This document shows, piece after piece, positions 44,085-53,282 of a stretch of DNA of 64,000 nt. Numbering within the stretch: position 1 is the first letter of the stretch; each line of letters begins with the position of its first letter. The translations under genes and the position numbers were made by a program. The DNA lies in NCBI GenBank assembly GCA_903642235.1, contig CAHJWL010000003.1, positions 1-64,000 of the forward strand. Direction: 5' to 3'. The notes beneath the pieces were generated by a model. The model saw only the letters and a list, made by a program, of their open reading frames with translations. It did no database searches and had not been told where the DNA came from. The stretch comes from Acidobacteriaceae bacterium. Lineage in GTDB: Bacteria > Acidobacteriota > Terriglobia > Terriglobales > Acidobacteriaceae.

Positions 44085-45086
44085 TCAGGGAAGCTTGTCC
44101 GGAAGAATGCCATTGTCGTCCAGCAATGGCTGGTGCGGCTGTGTTCGAAAGCGATGAAGCAGGAAGATAAGTCCTCCCACCCCGGTCACAGAGACCAGAA
44201 GCCATGCATGCAGCGACAGAGCAAAGACGGCTGAGAGGCTCATGGGCGCACCATGACTTACAAGAGCTGTCTTCACTGCCCACTCGAAGGTCCCGATTGC
44301 CCCTGGTGAGCTCGGAATGAGATAGGACAAATTTGCGACAGAGACGGCTTGCCAAGGACCGATGGAATCGACCGTAAGACCGACCAGGCGCCCGCCCGAG
44401 ACGAAGATCATGCCCTCCGCCGCCCAGATAAGCGCGGACTGAACCAGAAGAAGGCAGGATCCCGCGAGGCCTATCTCTCGGATACACGCGAGTGCCAGCA
44501 TCAGCCAGTGCTCTACCTTCCCCAGCAGAGCCGTCTGCGGCAAAAGGCGAAAGAGGCGCGATAAAGGGACTTCAAGAAAGCGCGCTCCCAGAAGCAAAGC
44601 AAGAAGACCGGCACTTGAGATGGCCAGCATCAGCTCCGCCAGGGCGCGAGAGTGCGGCGACACGTTGCTCCCCATAAAGATAACGAACAGGAGAACCAGA
44701 ACAAAGATGTCGAGCAGCTTTTCGAGGATGACGGTGCTCAGGATGACGGACGGGCTGGCACCCAGATCGCCTGCATAGGTGAAGACCCGCATGATGTCGC
44801 CGATACGCAGCGGCAGGATGTTATTTGCCGCGAGCGACGTCATCAGGACGCGAGCACAACTGGAGAACCGGGCACCGGTGGAGCGCATCATGCGGGTCCA
44901 ACGAACGCAGCGCAAGGTATAGCTCACACATGTGAAACCCAGGACACCTGCTATCCAGAAAGGATGTGAGCCTTTGAGGCTGCGGATCTGCGTGAGGGAG
45001 ATACCGCGGAAGGTGTACCAGAGAAAGAAACCGCTGATAAGAAGGCCAGGCAGCGTTCGAAACCACTTGTTGCTGTCTTGACTCAC
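44085..45086 (-). CDS. flippase-like membrane protein (LPG synthase TM-like, UPF0104)
   Basis: A 333-aa polytopic protein of the lysylphosphatidylglycerol-synthase transmembrane / AglD-like family. It has about eight membrane segments. Family marks are LRCVRWTRMM, NNILPLRIGDIMRV and the late motif SYLIPSSPGAIGTFEW. Relatives take part in lipid-linked sugar or glycolipid steps, or flip lipids. The start is GTG at 45086, with AGGAG eight bases upstream. It is divergent from another membrane protein gene. The soluble transferase domain of MprF is absent. Confidence 0.85.
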   Translation of the reverse strand: MSQDSNKWFRTLPGLLISGFFLWYTFRGISLTQIRSLKGSHPFWIAGVLGFTCVSYTLRCVRWTRMMRSTGARFSSCARVLMTSLAANNILPLRIGDIMRVFTYAGDLGASPSVILSTVILEKLLDIFVLVLLFVIFMGSNVSPHSRALAELMLAISSAGLLALLLGARFLEVPLSRLFRLLPQTALLGKVEHWLMLALACIREIGLAGSCLLLVQSALIWAAEGMIFVSGGRLVGLTVDSIGPWQAVSVANLSYLIPSSPGAIGTFEWAVKTALVSHGAPMSLSAVFALSLHAWLLVSVTGVGGLIFLLHRFRTQPHQPLLDDNGILPDKLP

Positions 45087-45194
45087 CGTGCAGGCTCCTT
45101 CAGAGCCGGGCCGAGCTCCCCCTTAAGTGTCCTGTGCGCCATGTAAGATATTGTACCGTTGGGAGTTTCTGGAGACGCAGCACGGGCGGTTGAA

Positions 45195-46925
45195 ATGGCT
45201 GATCTTCTGAGCCAGGCTAGTCGCTCGCAGGGTTCGTCCGAGAAGAACGGACTCATCCGGCTTGCATGCCGAATGTACGGAACGCGGGAGATCTCTTCTT
45301 TGTCGATTGTCACGAATTACCCTGCGGTCGAGACTTCCTCTCCTGCACTGCTGCGACCGCAATCGCTCCCGTTCGGAGCTTTGCTTTCTGTTCTTCTGAC
45401 TCCTTTGTCGCTGGTGATTCTCGGCTACCACCCGTATGCGGAGGACGGCGGGCTCTATCTAAGCGGCGTGGAGTACCTCCTCGATCCCACTCTGTTTCCT
45501 CACCTGCGGCAATTTGTAACTGCTCCTCTGCATTACTCTGTCTTCGCTCCCGTGGTGGCCTCTCTCATCCGCCACAGCGGCTTGTCCTTTGACGTAGCGA
45601 TCTTCACGCTTTTCCTCTTCTGTCTGTGGATGACTCTCTTCGCTGCGTGGCATATGGCGCGGGTCTGCTTCGCAACAACTCGTGAGCAGGTCGGCGCTAC
45701 GCTGCTGGTTGCGCTCTGGCTGAGCCTGCCGGTCGCGGGCACATCCCTGATGCTCATCGACCCTTACCTGACAGCTCGCAGCGTCTCAACACCTCTGGTG
45801 CTCTTCGCTGTTGCGGAGACGCTTCGCTCGCTCGCTGCCCGCAACTTCGGGAACACGACAGCCTCGTGGCGTCACCTGGTCCTAGTTTTTCTTGCGATCG
45901 TTCTTGCGGGCGCATTTCATCCGCTCATGGCGGGCTATGGTGCTGCCTTCGTTTTCTCGGCGCTCTGGATGGCGGTGCATCGTCCACGATCCGCTGCGCT
46001 CAAATCTGTTTTGCTGCTCAGTGCCGGCGTAGCAGTTGCGGCTGCACTACAAGGACTTGCGGCAGCGCCGTCTGCGGCTGTTACGCGAGCCTCCCTGACG
46101 CGGAGCTACTGGTTTCTTTCGCAATGGGAGTGGTTTGAAGTGCTGGGCCTTATCGCGCCGCTTCTGCTGCTGGAGGGGTTCAAGCGTTCTCGCCAGGCTG
46201 CCGGCGTCAGACCGCTGGTTCGAACTGCGACAGCGGTGGGTCTTTCGGCAACTGCAGTGTCTCTCTGCTTTGCACGAGCGCGCCTTCACTCTTTTGGAGT
46301 GGCGCACCTTCAGCCTCTGCGGACCTTTCAGATCATTTACTTCGCTCTGCTCCTCACAACGGGGGCATGGCTGGCGCGTGCCGTCCTCCGCGACGTCTGG
46401 TGGCGGTGGGGTATGGCGATTCTTCTTCTCGGGTTGCCGATATTGATCCCGGCCTGGCTTGTCTTCCCGCACTCGGCGCATCTGGAGGTTCCGGGCGGCT
46501 GGGCGGGAAACAGCACGAACCGCTGGGTTGAGGCCTTCCGGTGGATCCGCCAGGGCACTCCGGCCGATGCTCTCTTTGCGCTCGATGCCAATTACATTTC
46601 GGAGCCTGATGAAGACGCGCAGAGCTTTCGCGCCATCGCCGGGCGCAGCGCTCTTCCTGACTACTCCAAAGACGGAGGAGAGACGTCCGTGAATCCGGAG
46701 CTGAGTGAGGAATGGGTTCGCGGCGTCGATGCTCAGCAGGCACTCTCCGCTGAAAGCGATGAAGCCCGCAGACGAGCGCTTGCAGCTCTGGGCGTGACAT
46801 GGATGGTTCTGAAGAGCAATGCAAAAACCGCCGAAGCCTGCCCGTACGACAACGGAACCGTGAAGGTATGTAAGCTCACATCCATGTTGGCCGTGACTCC
46901 GGCGTCAGATATGAGAGATCGCTAG
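45195..46925 (+). CDS. polytopic membrane protein of unknown function
   Basis: About 576 aa with ten or more membrane helices and a soluble C-terminal part of about 130 residues ending near WMVLKSNAKTAEACPYD. The layout resembles GT-C-like or DUF6798-type membrane proteins, but no signature is clear. An acidic ED in YHPYAEDGGLYLSGVEYLL in the first periplasmic loop is a candidate catalytic site. The start is unsure: TTG 45159, ATG 45195, ATG 45273 or TTG 45300. I list the ATG at 45195. It is divergent from the flippase-like gene and ends seven bases before convergent bcsC. Confidence 0.72.
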   Translation: MADLLSQASRSQGSSEKNGLIRLACRMYGTREISSLSIVTNYPAVETSSPALLRPQSLPFGALLSVLLTPLSLVILGYHPYAEDGGLYLSGVEYLLDPTLFPHLRQFVTAPLHYSVFAPVVASLIRHSGLSFDVAIFTLFLFCLWMTLFAAWHMARVCFATTREQVGATLLVALWLSLPVAGTSLMLIDPYLTARSVSTPLVLFAVAETLRSLAARNFGNTTASWRHLVLVFLAIVLAGAFHPLMAGYGAAFVFSALWMAVHRPRSAALKSVLLLSAGVAVAAALQGLAAAPSAAVTRASLTRSYWFLSQWEWFEVLGLIAPLLLLEGFKRSRQAAGVRPLVRTATAVGLSATAVSLCFARARLHSFGVAHLQPLRTFQIIYFALLLTTGAWLARAVLRDVWWRWGMAILLLGLPILIPAWLVFPHSAHLEVPGGWAGNSTNRWVEAFRWIRQGTPADALFALDANYISEPDEDAQSFRAIAGRSALPDYSKDGGETSVNPELSEEWVRGVDAQQALSAESDEARRRALAALGVTWMVLKSNAKTAEACPYDNGTVKVCKLTSMLAVTPASDMRDR

Positions 46926-46932
46926 AAAGCGG

Positions 46933-49900
46933 TTACGGGACACGCAAGGGTCTGAAACCGGAGACCGGGAAGAGACCGGTAGGGTAGTCCTCGGTGGGTA
47001 CCTGCTGCTTGAACAGATAGCGCACAAAGAAGCCCCCGTTAACCGTGTTGTAGTTCCGTGAGTTGTTTGCGGAGGCAAAGCCCCCGACATACCAGTGATC
47101 CGCGATCTTGTAAGAGCCTTCGGTGTTCAGGGAGTAGTTCAGGCCAGTGTCACTGTTCTGGCTGAAGAAGGTGTTGTTTGCGCTCACTTGTAGCGCGCGA
47201 TCCAAGGGAAAATAGGCCGCGGAGCTTTCCTGAAAGGTCTGCACTCCAACGCTGCCGTTGACCGAGTAGTGGAAGCCTTGACGACTGGATCCCGTGTAGG
47301 TGATGGGCACGGAGGCAAGGAAATATACGTTCGGACTGAAGTACCCGCCCAAGCCATAGGTCGTTCCGCGCTGGTTGTTGTCGTAATGCATGGCAAAGAA
47401 GTTGCCGCCAACATTCAGGGTGCCGTATCCAGGCCAGGTGTGGACGCGAAAGTAGGCGCCCATGGTGCCCTCGTACTTCCTGTTATCGAGCACATGGTAG
47501 CCGGTGAGGGTTCCGCCATCGCCCGAGAGATAGAGCCCGGACTTTTCATTGCCGACATCCAGGCGCAGGCCCCCGGTGGTCGAGACGACGCCTCCCCAGA
47601 TGTCGCCGGCATACACGGGTGTGGTCGATCCGGGGTCGCGCAGGCCAGCGTAGGAGAGCTGCGTATCCTTAACGCTGTCGCGATCGCCAAAGAGAGTGAT
47701 GTGGCCCAGTCTCCATTGAGCGCGGGCAGTGATATTTGAAACCAGGAAGTTATATGGTGTGTACCCGGCGGCAATGCCGATGTTTGCCGTGGTGAGCTGG
47801 AGCTCCCCACCGATGCCACTGGAGAACTGCTGACCCGGGCCGTAGGCATTAACCTGGTTGGCCGGCAATCGTCCGAGCGTCGGGATGACGCCGGTGACGC
47901 CAGTGAACGCACTCGGATCGGATACGCCGGAGTTCAGGAAGACGGGGCGCGGAACCACGGTTGCGCGGACCGTCTTGCCGAGGACAGCAGAGGCCTCGAC
48001 CGGTGCCTCGATATCGACCAGGCGATCGAATCCGGGTGTTCCGCTGCGATAGCGTGCGACACCCGTGCCCCCGATCCAGCCGCTATAGGATGACTCGAGA
48101 GTGGCGAGTTCGATCTCCGTCTGCTCCCGCTGCGATTTCCCTGCCGGTACGACTCCGCCACCCGGATCATAGGAGCCGCGCAGAGGCGGCACATTCTTGG
48201 CGGTAAGATCGGCATCGGTCGGTGGCGTTCCCTCTGGCGCGGCAGCGGGGAGCGAGGGGTACGAACCAGAGGCGAGAGGCGCAGCCACGTTTGGATAGCT
48301 GAGAGGCTGAGATGGCGCAGGTGCGTAGGCGGAGGGGCTCGATGTTCCGGTGGAGGAGCGGCGGCGGCGCGTGATGTTGCTGCTGGATGCAACGTCTGGC
48401 TGCGGGTATTGCTGACCGAAGCTGTCGCCTGTCTGCCGTGGTGCGACAAACTGCGCATTTTCGGTCGGGGGCTGGCTTAGGCCCGGAGTGTAGGGGGCAT
48501 TCGGCAGATAGCGTGGGGTTGGCAGAACGTCCGTGACCTCGCGCTGCGCGGGAACAATCTGCGGAGCAGCATTGCCAAGCTGTACGGCAACCGGAGCCGG
48601 CGTATATCCAAAACTCCCGGCCGGAGGGCTATAGGGAACGTAAGGACCGTAGATGTCCTGTGTTGGAATTACCGCCATCTGGCGCGTGGCCGCAGACGAA
48701 CCTTCCCCCGAAAACGGCGATGCGCCCGGCGTTGATCCCAGAGCGGGCGCGGGCGTGAAGATCGGCTTTCGGGCATCGGCCAGGTTGGCAGGCGGGGAGG
48801 AGGTCGTCTCCCCAGGTGATGTTCGCTCGTCTACCTTTGCTGTCGGAAGATAGTCTTTCAGGGTGCCCCGGCTGGCCGGGGCTTGGTTGGGTCGGTAGGC
48901 TGGGTTGGCCATGTACGACGGAACGACACCCTGTCCCGAGGTGGGCTCCGACCCGAGTGTAACGGGCGGCTGTCCACTGAGATTGCTGTAGTTCGGCAGG
49001 TACGGGTGGTCAGCCTGCGCACTCTGAGTTTGAGAGCCGTTCAACGTCGAATCGCCGCCCGTGCTCAGCAGGGTTGCAAGATCCTGCGACTGCGTGGCAC
49101 TGGGAAGACGCACCGCAGGCATGGGCTGGCTGAGCTCGCCTGCCAGCTCCGCACCCGGATCACCGGGCGGCAAGGCGGCGAGCGAGGCGCGAAAGTAATC
49201 AGCCGCACGGCCACTGTTTCCGTGCGCCTGCTCAAACTTAGCGCCAAGCGTCAGCATCTGCGCATCTTTCGGGTAAGCGTCAAGTCCGAACCGAAGCCAG
49301 GTCTCCGCATCCTTCTGATCGGCGGAGGCCAGCGCCGCACCAACAGCCGATTTGTAGTCAGACGCGGTCGCCGCTGTCATGTCCTGTGATTTGTAGATGA
49401 GGACTGCCTGTTTGGGAAGGCCCGCACGCGCATACCCGGCAGCCAAAGCGCGCAGCACACCGGGGTTGTCCGGAAACGCCTTTGCCGCGGCATTCAGGAT
49501 GGCGAGCGAGCGCTTCTGATCGCCAGCGCCCGCTGCCTGATTTGCCCGGCGAACTGCCCAGTTGGTCCAGATGGTCTGGACCGTCCGGCGCTGCTCATCG
49601 GACAGATCCGGTCGCCCTCCAAGAAGCATCAACTGCCGATACAGACCGGCATCATTGCCGCTATTGAAGAGCAGCCAGGCGTCCTGCACATCAATGTCGC
49701 TCGGCGGCGCTGCATTCTGCGCGGCATAGTGCTGCTGCACGCGGTTGATAAAGGCCATCGCCTGCCGTGGCTGGCCGAGACCGTTGTAGATCGCACCAAC
49801 AGTCTGCAGGTACTCGGGATCTGCTTCCAACTGCCGCTTCAGACTGGCAGGAATCTGCTGCGCCTGGGCAAGTGCCTCCTGGTCGTGGCCCGACCCGTGC

Positions 49901-51909
49901 AGTGCCGCGAGGATACCCTTCCAGGCATCGGGACGATCGGAGTTCTCGGCCAGCACCTGCCTGTAGATCGGATACGCCTGCTGCGTGTTGTTGCGCGAGA
50001 GATAGATGCCGGCCAACTGCAGATCGAGGCCGACTGACGGCTTCTGATTCGCTGAGGTCTGCTGCGTCACTGCGCGCTCCAGCACCTGCTGCGCCATCTC
50101 CAGTTTGTTCGCGCCCTGGTAGACGGAGGCAACCGTGGACTCGAAGCCCACGTCGCGCATGGCTGCCTCGTAGGTTGCAGGCGGCATACTCTGCAGTGTT
50201 TGCAGCGCCTGCTCGTCGCTCTTCATCGCGTGCTCCGCGCGTACCAGACCCTGCCATGCTCCCGTGTTCGACATATCCGCCGCAAGCACCTGCCGATACA
50301 GGCCGGCTGCCTGATCTACGTGATTTGCCTGTTGCAACAGGGCTGCGAATTGCAGCTGCGTCTCAATTTTCAATCGGCTTGCGTCCGCCGGAAATGGTAG
50401 ATCAAGCGCACTGCGGAGGACGCGCTGCGCATCCGCATCACGGCCGACGGCGGAGTACGCGGAAGCAAGATTTCGAAGAAAGTCCGGGTCACGCATCAGC
50501 TGGGCATGGACCGCGGCCGGGATACGACGCTCTGTCAGCAGTGCCTGCGGAGAGTTCCCGGCACTGTAGTAGCTCTGAAAGAGCCCGCGCCAGCCGCCCG
50601 GGGTGTTCGGCTTCAGTTTGACCAGCTGCTCGAAGACCTGCGTCGCTGCATCCGACTGCTGCGCCTTGAGCAGCGTTCCGCCCAGACCCTCAAGCGCCTC
50701 CGGACTGTTCGGCCGCATCGCCAGGGCCGCCTGGTACTGCTGCTCCGCAGTCGTCAGATCATTCTCATTGAGAGACGTAGACGCCTCGCCCATGGTGAAC
50801 CAGAAGCGGGCCGTCGCGAGCGCCGGATCAAGACCAACATCCTTGGCGCCGTTCTGCTTCGCCTGATCAAGAAAGCTGATTGCCGCTCCGAAGTTCGACT
50901 GCTGCATGCGGATGTATCCCAGTCCGGCGAGAGCGCGGGCATTCTCAGGATCCGTGGCGAGAATCGTCTTGAAGCGCGTCTCTGCTTCATCGAGCTGCTT
51001 GGTGTTGAGTGCCTTGTAGGCGCCTTCCACTTCCTGGCCGCGCGCGCGGCCGGCTATAAGCTCAGGACTTTCTGGCACCGCAGCTTCGGCCTCACGACCG
51101 GCAGAAGGTTTGGGTGCGACCTTCGGCTGGTTGCGCAGCGCCGTCGCCAACTGTGCATCGTTGTGCTTGGCCAGGTAGGCGCGGATCTCGGGAGCGGAGG
51201 CAGGGTTCGCGGAGTCCCAGACAAGCGATTCCCGCAGAGCCTCCATCGCCGGCTGGCTGCCGGGATGCTTTTCGAGGTACCTGCGGCCCTCGCCGCGCGT
51301 CTTCGGATTGTAGGTGAGAATGCGGCCGAGTGCGATCTGATACCGGGAGTCCGCGGGATAGCGCTCGACCAGCGCGTGAAGACCGGATACGGCGTGCGGC
51401 CGGCCCGCCTCTGTGGCAGCTTCGGTTTCGTAGTACGCGAGCGCCCAATCGCCCGGAGGCGGCGTGTCGCCGAAGACCTTGCGGTAGATCCCCATCGCTT
51501 GCGCGTACTGTCCAGCCTCGGCATACTTGCCGGCCTGCTGCAGCTGCGCGCCGCGGGCATCATCCGTCGCTAGCTTTTCAGCACGCAGGATGCCAGGGTC
51601 GTTCGGATTGATGGCCTTCAGACGTTCCAGATAGCTCGCCGAGAGCTGTCCGTTTCCGCTCAGCTTGGCCGCTCGGGCCAGACCACTGAGCGCCTCTGTA
51701 TTGTTCGGGTCTGAGAGCAACACCTGCTGCCAGGTCTGCGTTGCCATATCCATCCGGCCCTTGACCTCGAGCGTGTGCGCCTTGTCGAGAAGCACCTGCG
51801 TCGCCGATTGTCCGATCTGTCCAGCAGCCGGAAGACACAGCGGAGCCACCGCAAGTGAGCTGCTGAGAAACGCGGTGAGAAGGGATCGGGATACGGGTTT
51901 TCTCTTCAT
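46933..51909 (-). CDS. bcsC: cellulose synthase outer-membrane subunit BcsC
   Basis: A 1658-aa protein that guides the cellulose chain through periplasm and outer membrane. A signal peptide (about 1-30) is followed by some 18-20 TPR-like repeats (about 35-925), an unusual Pro/Ser/Tyr-rich linker (about 930-1265), and the BCSC_C barrel domain (about 1270-1658). That last part shows alternating Gly/aromatic strands (HITLFGDRDSVKDTQLSYAG, YGLGGYFSPNVYFL). E. coli BcsC has 1157 aa, so linker and repeats are expanded. The ATG has AAAGG just upstream. It is the last gene of the bcs set, 172 bases after bcsZ, so it may also have its own promoter. Confidence 0.95.
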   Translation of the reverse strand: MKRKPVSRSLLTAFLSSSLAVAPLCLPAAGQIGQSATQVLLDKAHTLEVKGRMDMATQTWQQVLLSDPNNTEALSGLARAAKLSGNGQLSASYLERLKAINPNDPGILRAEKLATDDARGAQLQQAGKYAEAGQYAQAMGIYRKVFGDTPPPGDWALAYYETEAATEAGRPHAVSGLHALVERYPADSRYQIALGRILTYNPKTRGEGRRYLEKHPGSQPAMEALRESLVWDSANPASAPEIRAYLAKHNDAQLATALRNQPKVAPKPSAGREAEAAVPESPELIAGRARGQEVEGAYKALNTKQLDEAETRFKTILATDPENARALAGLGYIRMQQSNFGAAISFLDQAKQNGAKDVGLDPALATARFWFTMGEASTSLNENDLTTAEQQYQAALAMRPNSPEALEGLGGTLLKAQQSDAATQVFEQLVKLKPNTPGGWRGLFQSYYSAGNSPQALLTERRIPAAVHAQLMRDPDFLRNLASAYSAVGRDADAQRVLRSALDLPFPADASRLKIETQLQFAALLQQANHVDQAAGLYRQVLAADMSNTGAWQGLVRAEHAMKSDEQALQTLQSMPPATYEAAMRDVGFESTVASVYQGANKLEMAQQVLERAVTQQTSANQKPSVGLDLQLAGIYLSRNNTQQAYPIYRQVLAENSDRPDAWKGILAALHGSGHDQEALAQAQQIPASLKRQLEADPEYLQTVGAIYNGLGQPRQAMAFINRVQQHYAAQNAAPPSDIDVQDAWLLFNSGNDAGLYRQLMLLGGRPDLSDEQRRTVQTIWTNWAVRRANQAAGAGDQKRSLAILNAAAKAFPDNPGVLRALAAGYARAGLPKQAVLIYKSQDMTAATASDYKSAVGAALASADQKDAETWLRFGLDAYPKDAQMLTLGAKFEQAHGNSGRAADYFRASLAALPPGDPGAELAGELSQPMPAVRLPSATQSQDLATLLSTGGDSTLNGSQTQSAQADHPYLPNYSNLSGQPPVTLGSEPTSGQGVVPSYMANPAYRPNQAPASRGTLKDYLPTAKVDERTSPGETTSSPPANLADARKPIFTPAPALGSTPGASPFSGEGSSAATRQMAVIPTQDIYGPYVPYSPPAGSFGYTPAPVAVQLGNAAPQIVPAQREVTDVLPTPRYLPNAPYTPGLSQPPTENAQFVAPRQTGDSFGQQYPQPDVASSSNITRRRRSSTGTSSPSAYAPAPSQPLSYPNVAAPLASGSYPSLPAAAPEGTPPTDADLTAKNVPPLRGSYDPGGGVVPAGKSQREQTEIELATLESSYSGWIGGTGVARYRSGTPGFDRLVDIEAPVEASAVLGKTVRATVVPRPVFLNSGVSDPSAFTGVTGVIPTLGRLPANQVNAYGPGQQFSSGIGGELQLTTANIGIAAGYTPYNFLVSNITARAQWRLGHITLFGDRDSVKDTQLSYAGLRDPGSTTPVYAGDIWGGVVSTTGGLRLDVGNEKSGLYLSGDGGTLTGYHVLDNRKYEGTMGAYFRVHTWPGYGTLNVGGNFFAMHYDNNQRGTTYGLGGYFSPNVYFLASVPITYTGSSRQGFHYSVNGSVGVQTFQESSAAYFPLDRALQVSANNTFFSQNSDTGLNYSLNTEGSYKIADHWYVGGFASANNSRNYNTVNGGFFVRYLFKQQVPTEDYPTGLFPVSGFRPLRVP

Positions 51910-52081
51910 AAACCTTTGCGAGCGTGCAGCGACTGGGGGGCTTCGTCGTTGGGGAGAGCGGGGAGCGATTTTTGCTTCCCGAAGCTTACCGTGTTTCGAG
52001 AACTTTGTACCGCATTATCTGCCGACTTGACCCGGATCTACAGCCAAAGTTGCACACCAACAGGGCTCACAGCGTGGACGC

Positions 52082-53275
52082 TCATCGCCAGCGTACGATC
52101 AGCTTGCCGCCACGATCAAAGCGATACCGCTGCTCCGTCCAACCGGTCGCAAACAGCACAAGATTCTGGTCGTAGTACGCCGCCTCCTTTCCGTAGAGGC
52201 CCGTACCCGGATCGCGCGTCGCGCCTAGCCGGGTGAGTTGCACACGCTCCTCGTTTCGTTTGCCCAGCAGGTGCAGATAGGGAACGACAGCGGCGGAGAA
52301 CCCAGGCGATGAGTCCCGCTTGATGACCTGCCCCTGCGCGTCCATCTCCAGTGGCGGCGTCATCTCGTGCTGCAGATAGGCCGCCATGCCGGGCACCTGC
52401 GCCAGCATAGCTGCGAGTCCGGGCGTGCCCTCGTCCGTCAGGCCAAGCCAGAGATAGACGCGGATAGCTTCGTAGGCTCCGATTGGCACGGCGCTGTGAT
52501 CGTTCGCCGCTCGCTGCGCTGCAGAGATAGACGGCCGAACCGTTGTGCCCGCAGCGACCCAGTCCATCGCAAAGCCGGCTCCACTTCCCTTTTGCAGGAT
52601 TGTCTGCAGGCTGTTCAGGATCGAGTGCCACGGACCCTCGGTTTGTAACTCGGACAGGCGCATGAGGACCGGCGGCGGAAGGTAACTGGGATTGATGATC
52701 CACGTCTCGCTATCGGGATGAAAGCCGGTCGCTCCGGGCAGGAGAGTAATACCCAGGCCGGGAACGAAGGCCACCTCCTGCTGCGCGATGCGCGTTGCAA
52801 GAATCGCTCCGAGCTTCTCATAGCGCGGCTCCCGCCAGAGCCGCCCCGCCTCAAAGAGCGTGTACGCCATCCAGAGGTCAGCGTCGGAGGCGGGGTTCGG
52901 GTCGAGGATCTTCCATGCGCCATCGGGCGCCTTACCCCAGCTCCATGCGGGCAGACGCAGCGTCATGTCGCCGCCAGCCAGATTTGCCTCCGTCCATCGC
53001 AAGAGATTGTCAAAGCGCCCACGGTCATTGGCGACCAGGGCAAAGAACATCCCGTAAGCCTGCCCCTCACTGGTTGTGCGATCCCCTGCCGTGTGGTCGA
53101 CAACCCGTCCCTGACCATCGACCATGCGGTCAGCATAGCTGTTCCATAAGGGCCAGGGCTGCTCCGCACGGCATCCGTCGCTCAAGCAGATCGAAAGCGT
53201 GAGCAGCAGGCCGGCACACCGCAGCACAAGCCCGGACCCGTTCGCTGCACGCGATGTTGGTCGCCTGATGATCAT
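52082..53275 (-). CDS. bcsZ: cellulase BcsZ, glycoside hydrolase family 8
   Basis: A 397-aa endo-1,4-beta-glucanase of the cellulose machine. A leader (about 14-37) suggests export. The general acid is Glu70 in TTSEGQAYGMFFAL, and PASDADLWMAY carries Asp131 and Asp133 of the active-site cleft. The rest is an (alpha/alpha)6 barrel. The ATG at 53275 lies seven bases after the bcsAB stop; the longer frame overlaps bcsAB and is unlikely. Related enzymes trim misassembled chains and are needed for normal fibre output. Confidence 0.95.
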   Translation of the reverse strand: MIIRRPTSRAANGSGLVLRCAGLLLTLSICLSDGCRAEQPWPLWNSYADRMVDGQGRVVDHTAGDRTTSEGQAYGMFFALVANDRGRFDNLLRWTEANLAGGDMTLRLPAWSWGKAPDGAWKILDPNPASDADLWMAYTLFEAGRLWREPRYEKLGAILATRIAQQEVAFVPGLGITLLPGATGFHPDSETWIINPSYLPPPVLMRLSELQTEGPWHSILNSLQTILQKGSGAGFAMDWVAAGTTVRPSISAAQRAANDHSAVPIGAYEAIRVYLWLGLTDEGTPGLAAMLAQVPGMAAYLQHEMTPPLEMDAQGQVIKRDSSPGFSAAVVPYLHLLGKRNEERVQLTRLGATRDPGTGLYGKEAAYYDQNLVLFATGWTEQRYRFDRGGKLIVRWR

Positions 53276-53282
53276 CGTCTGT

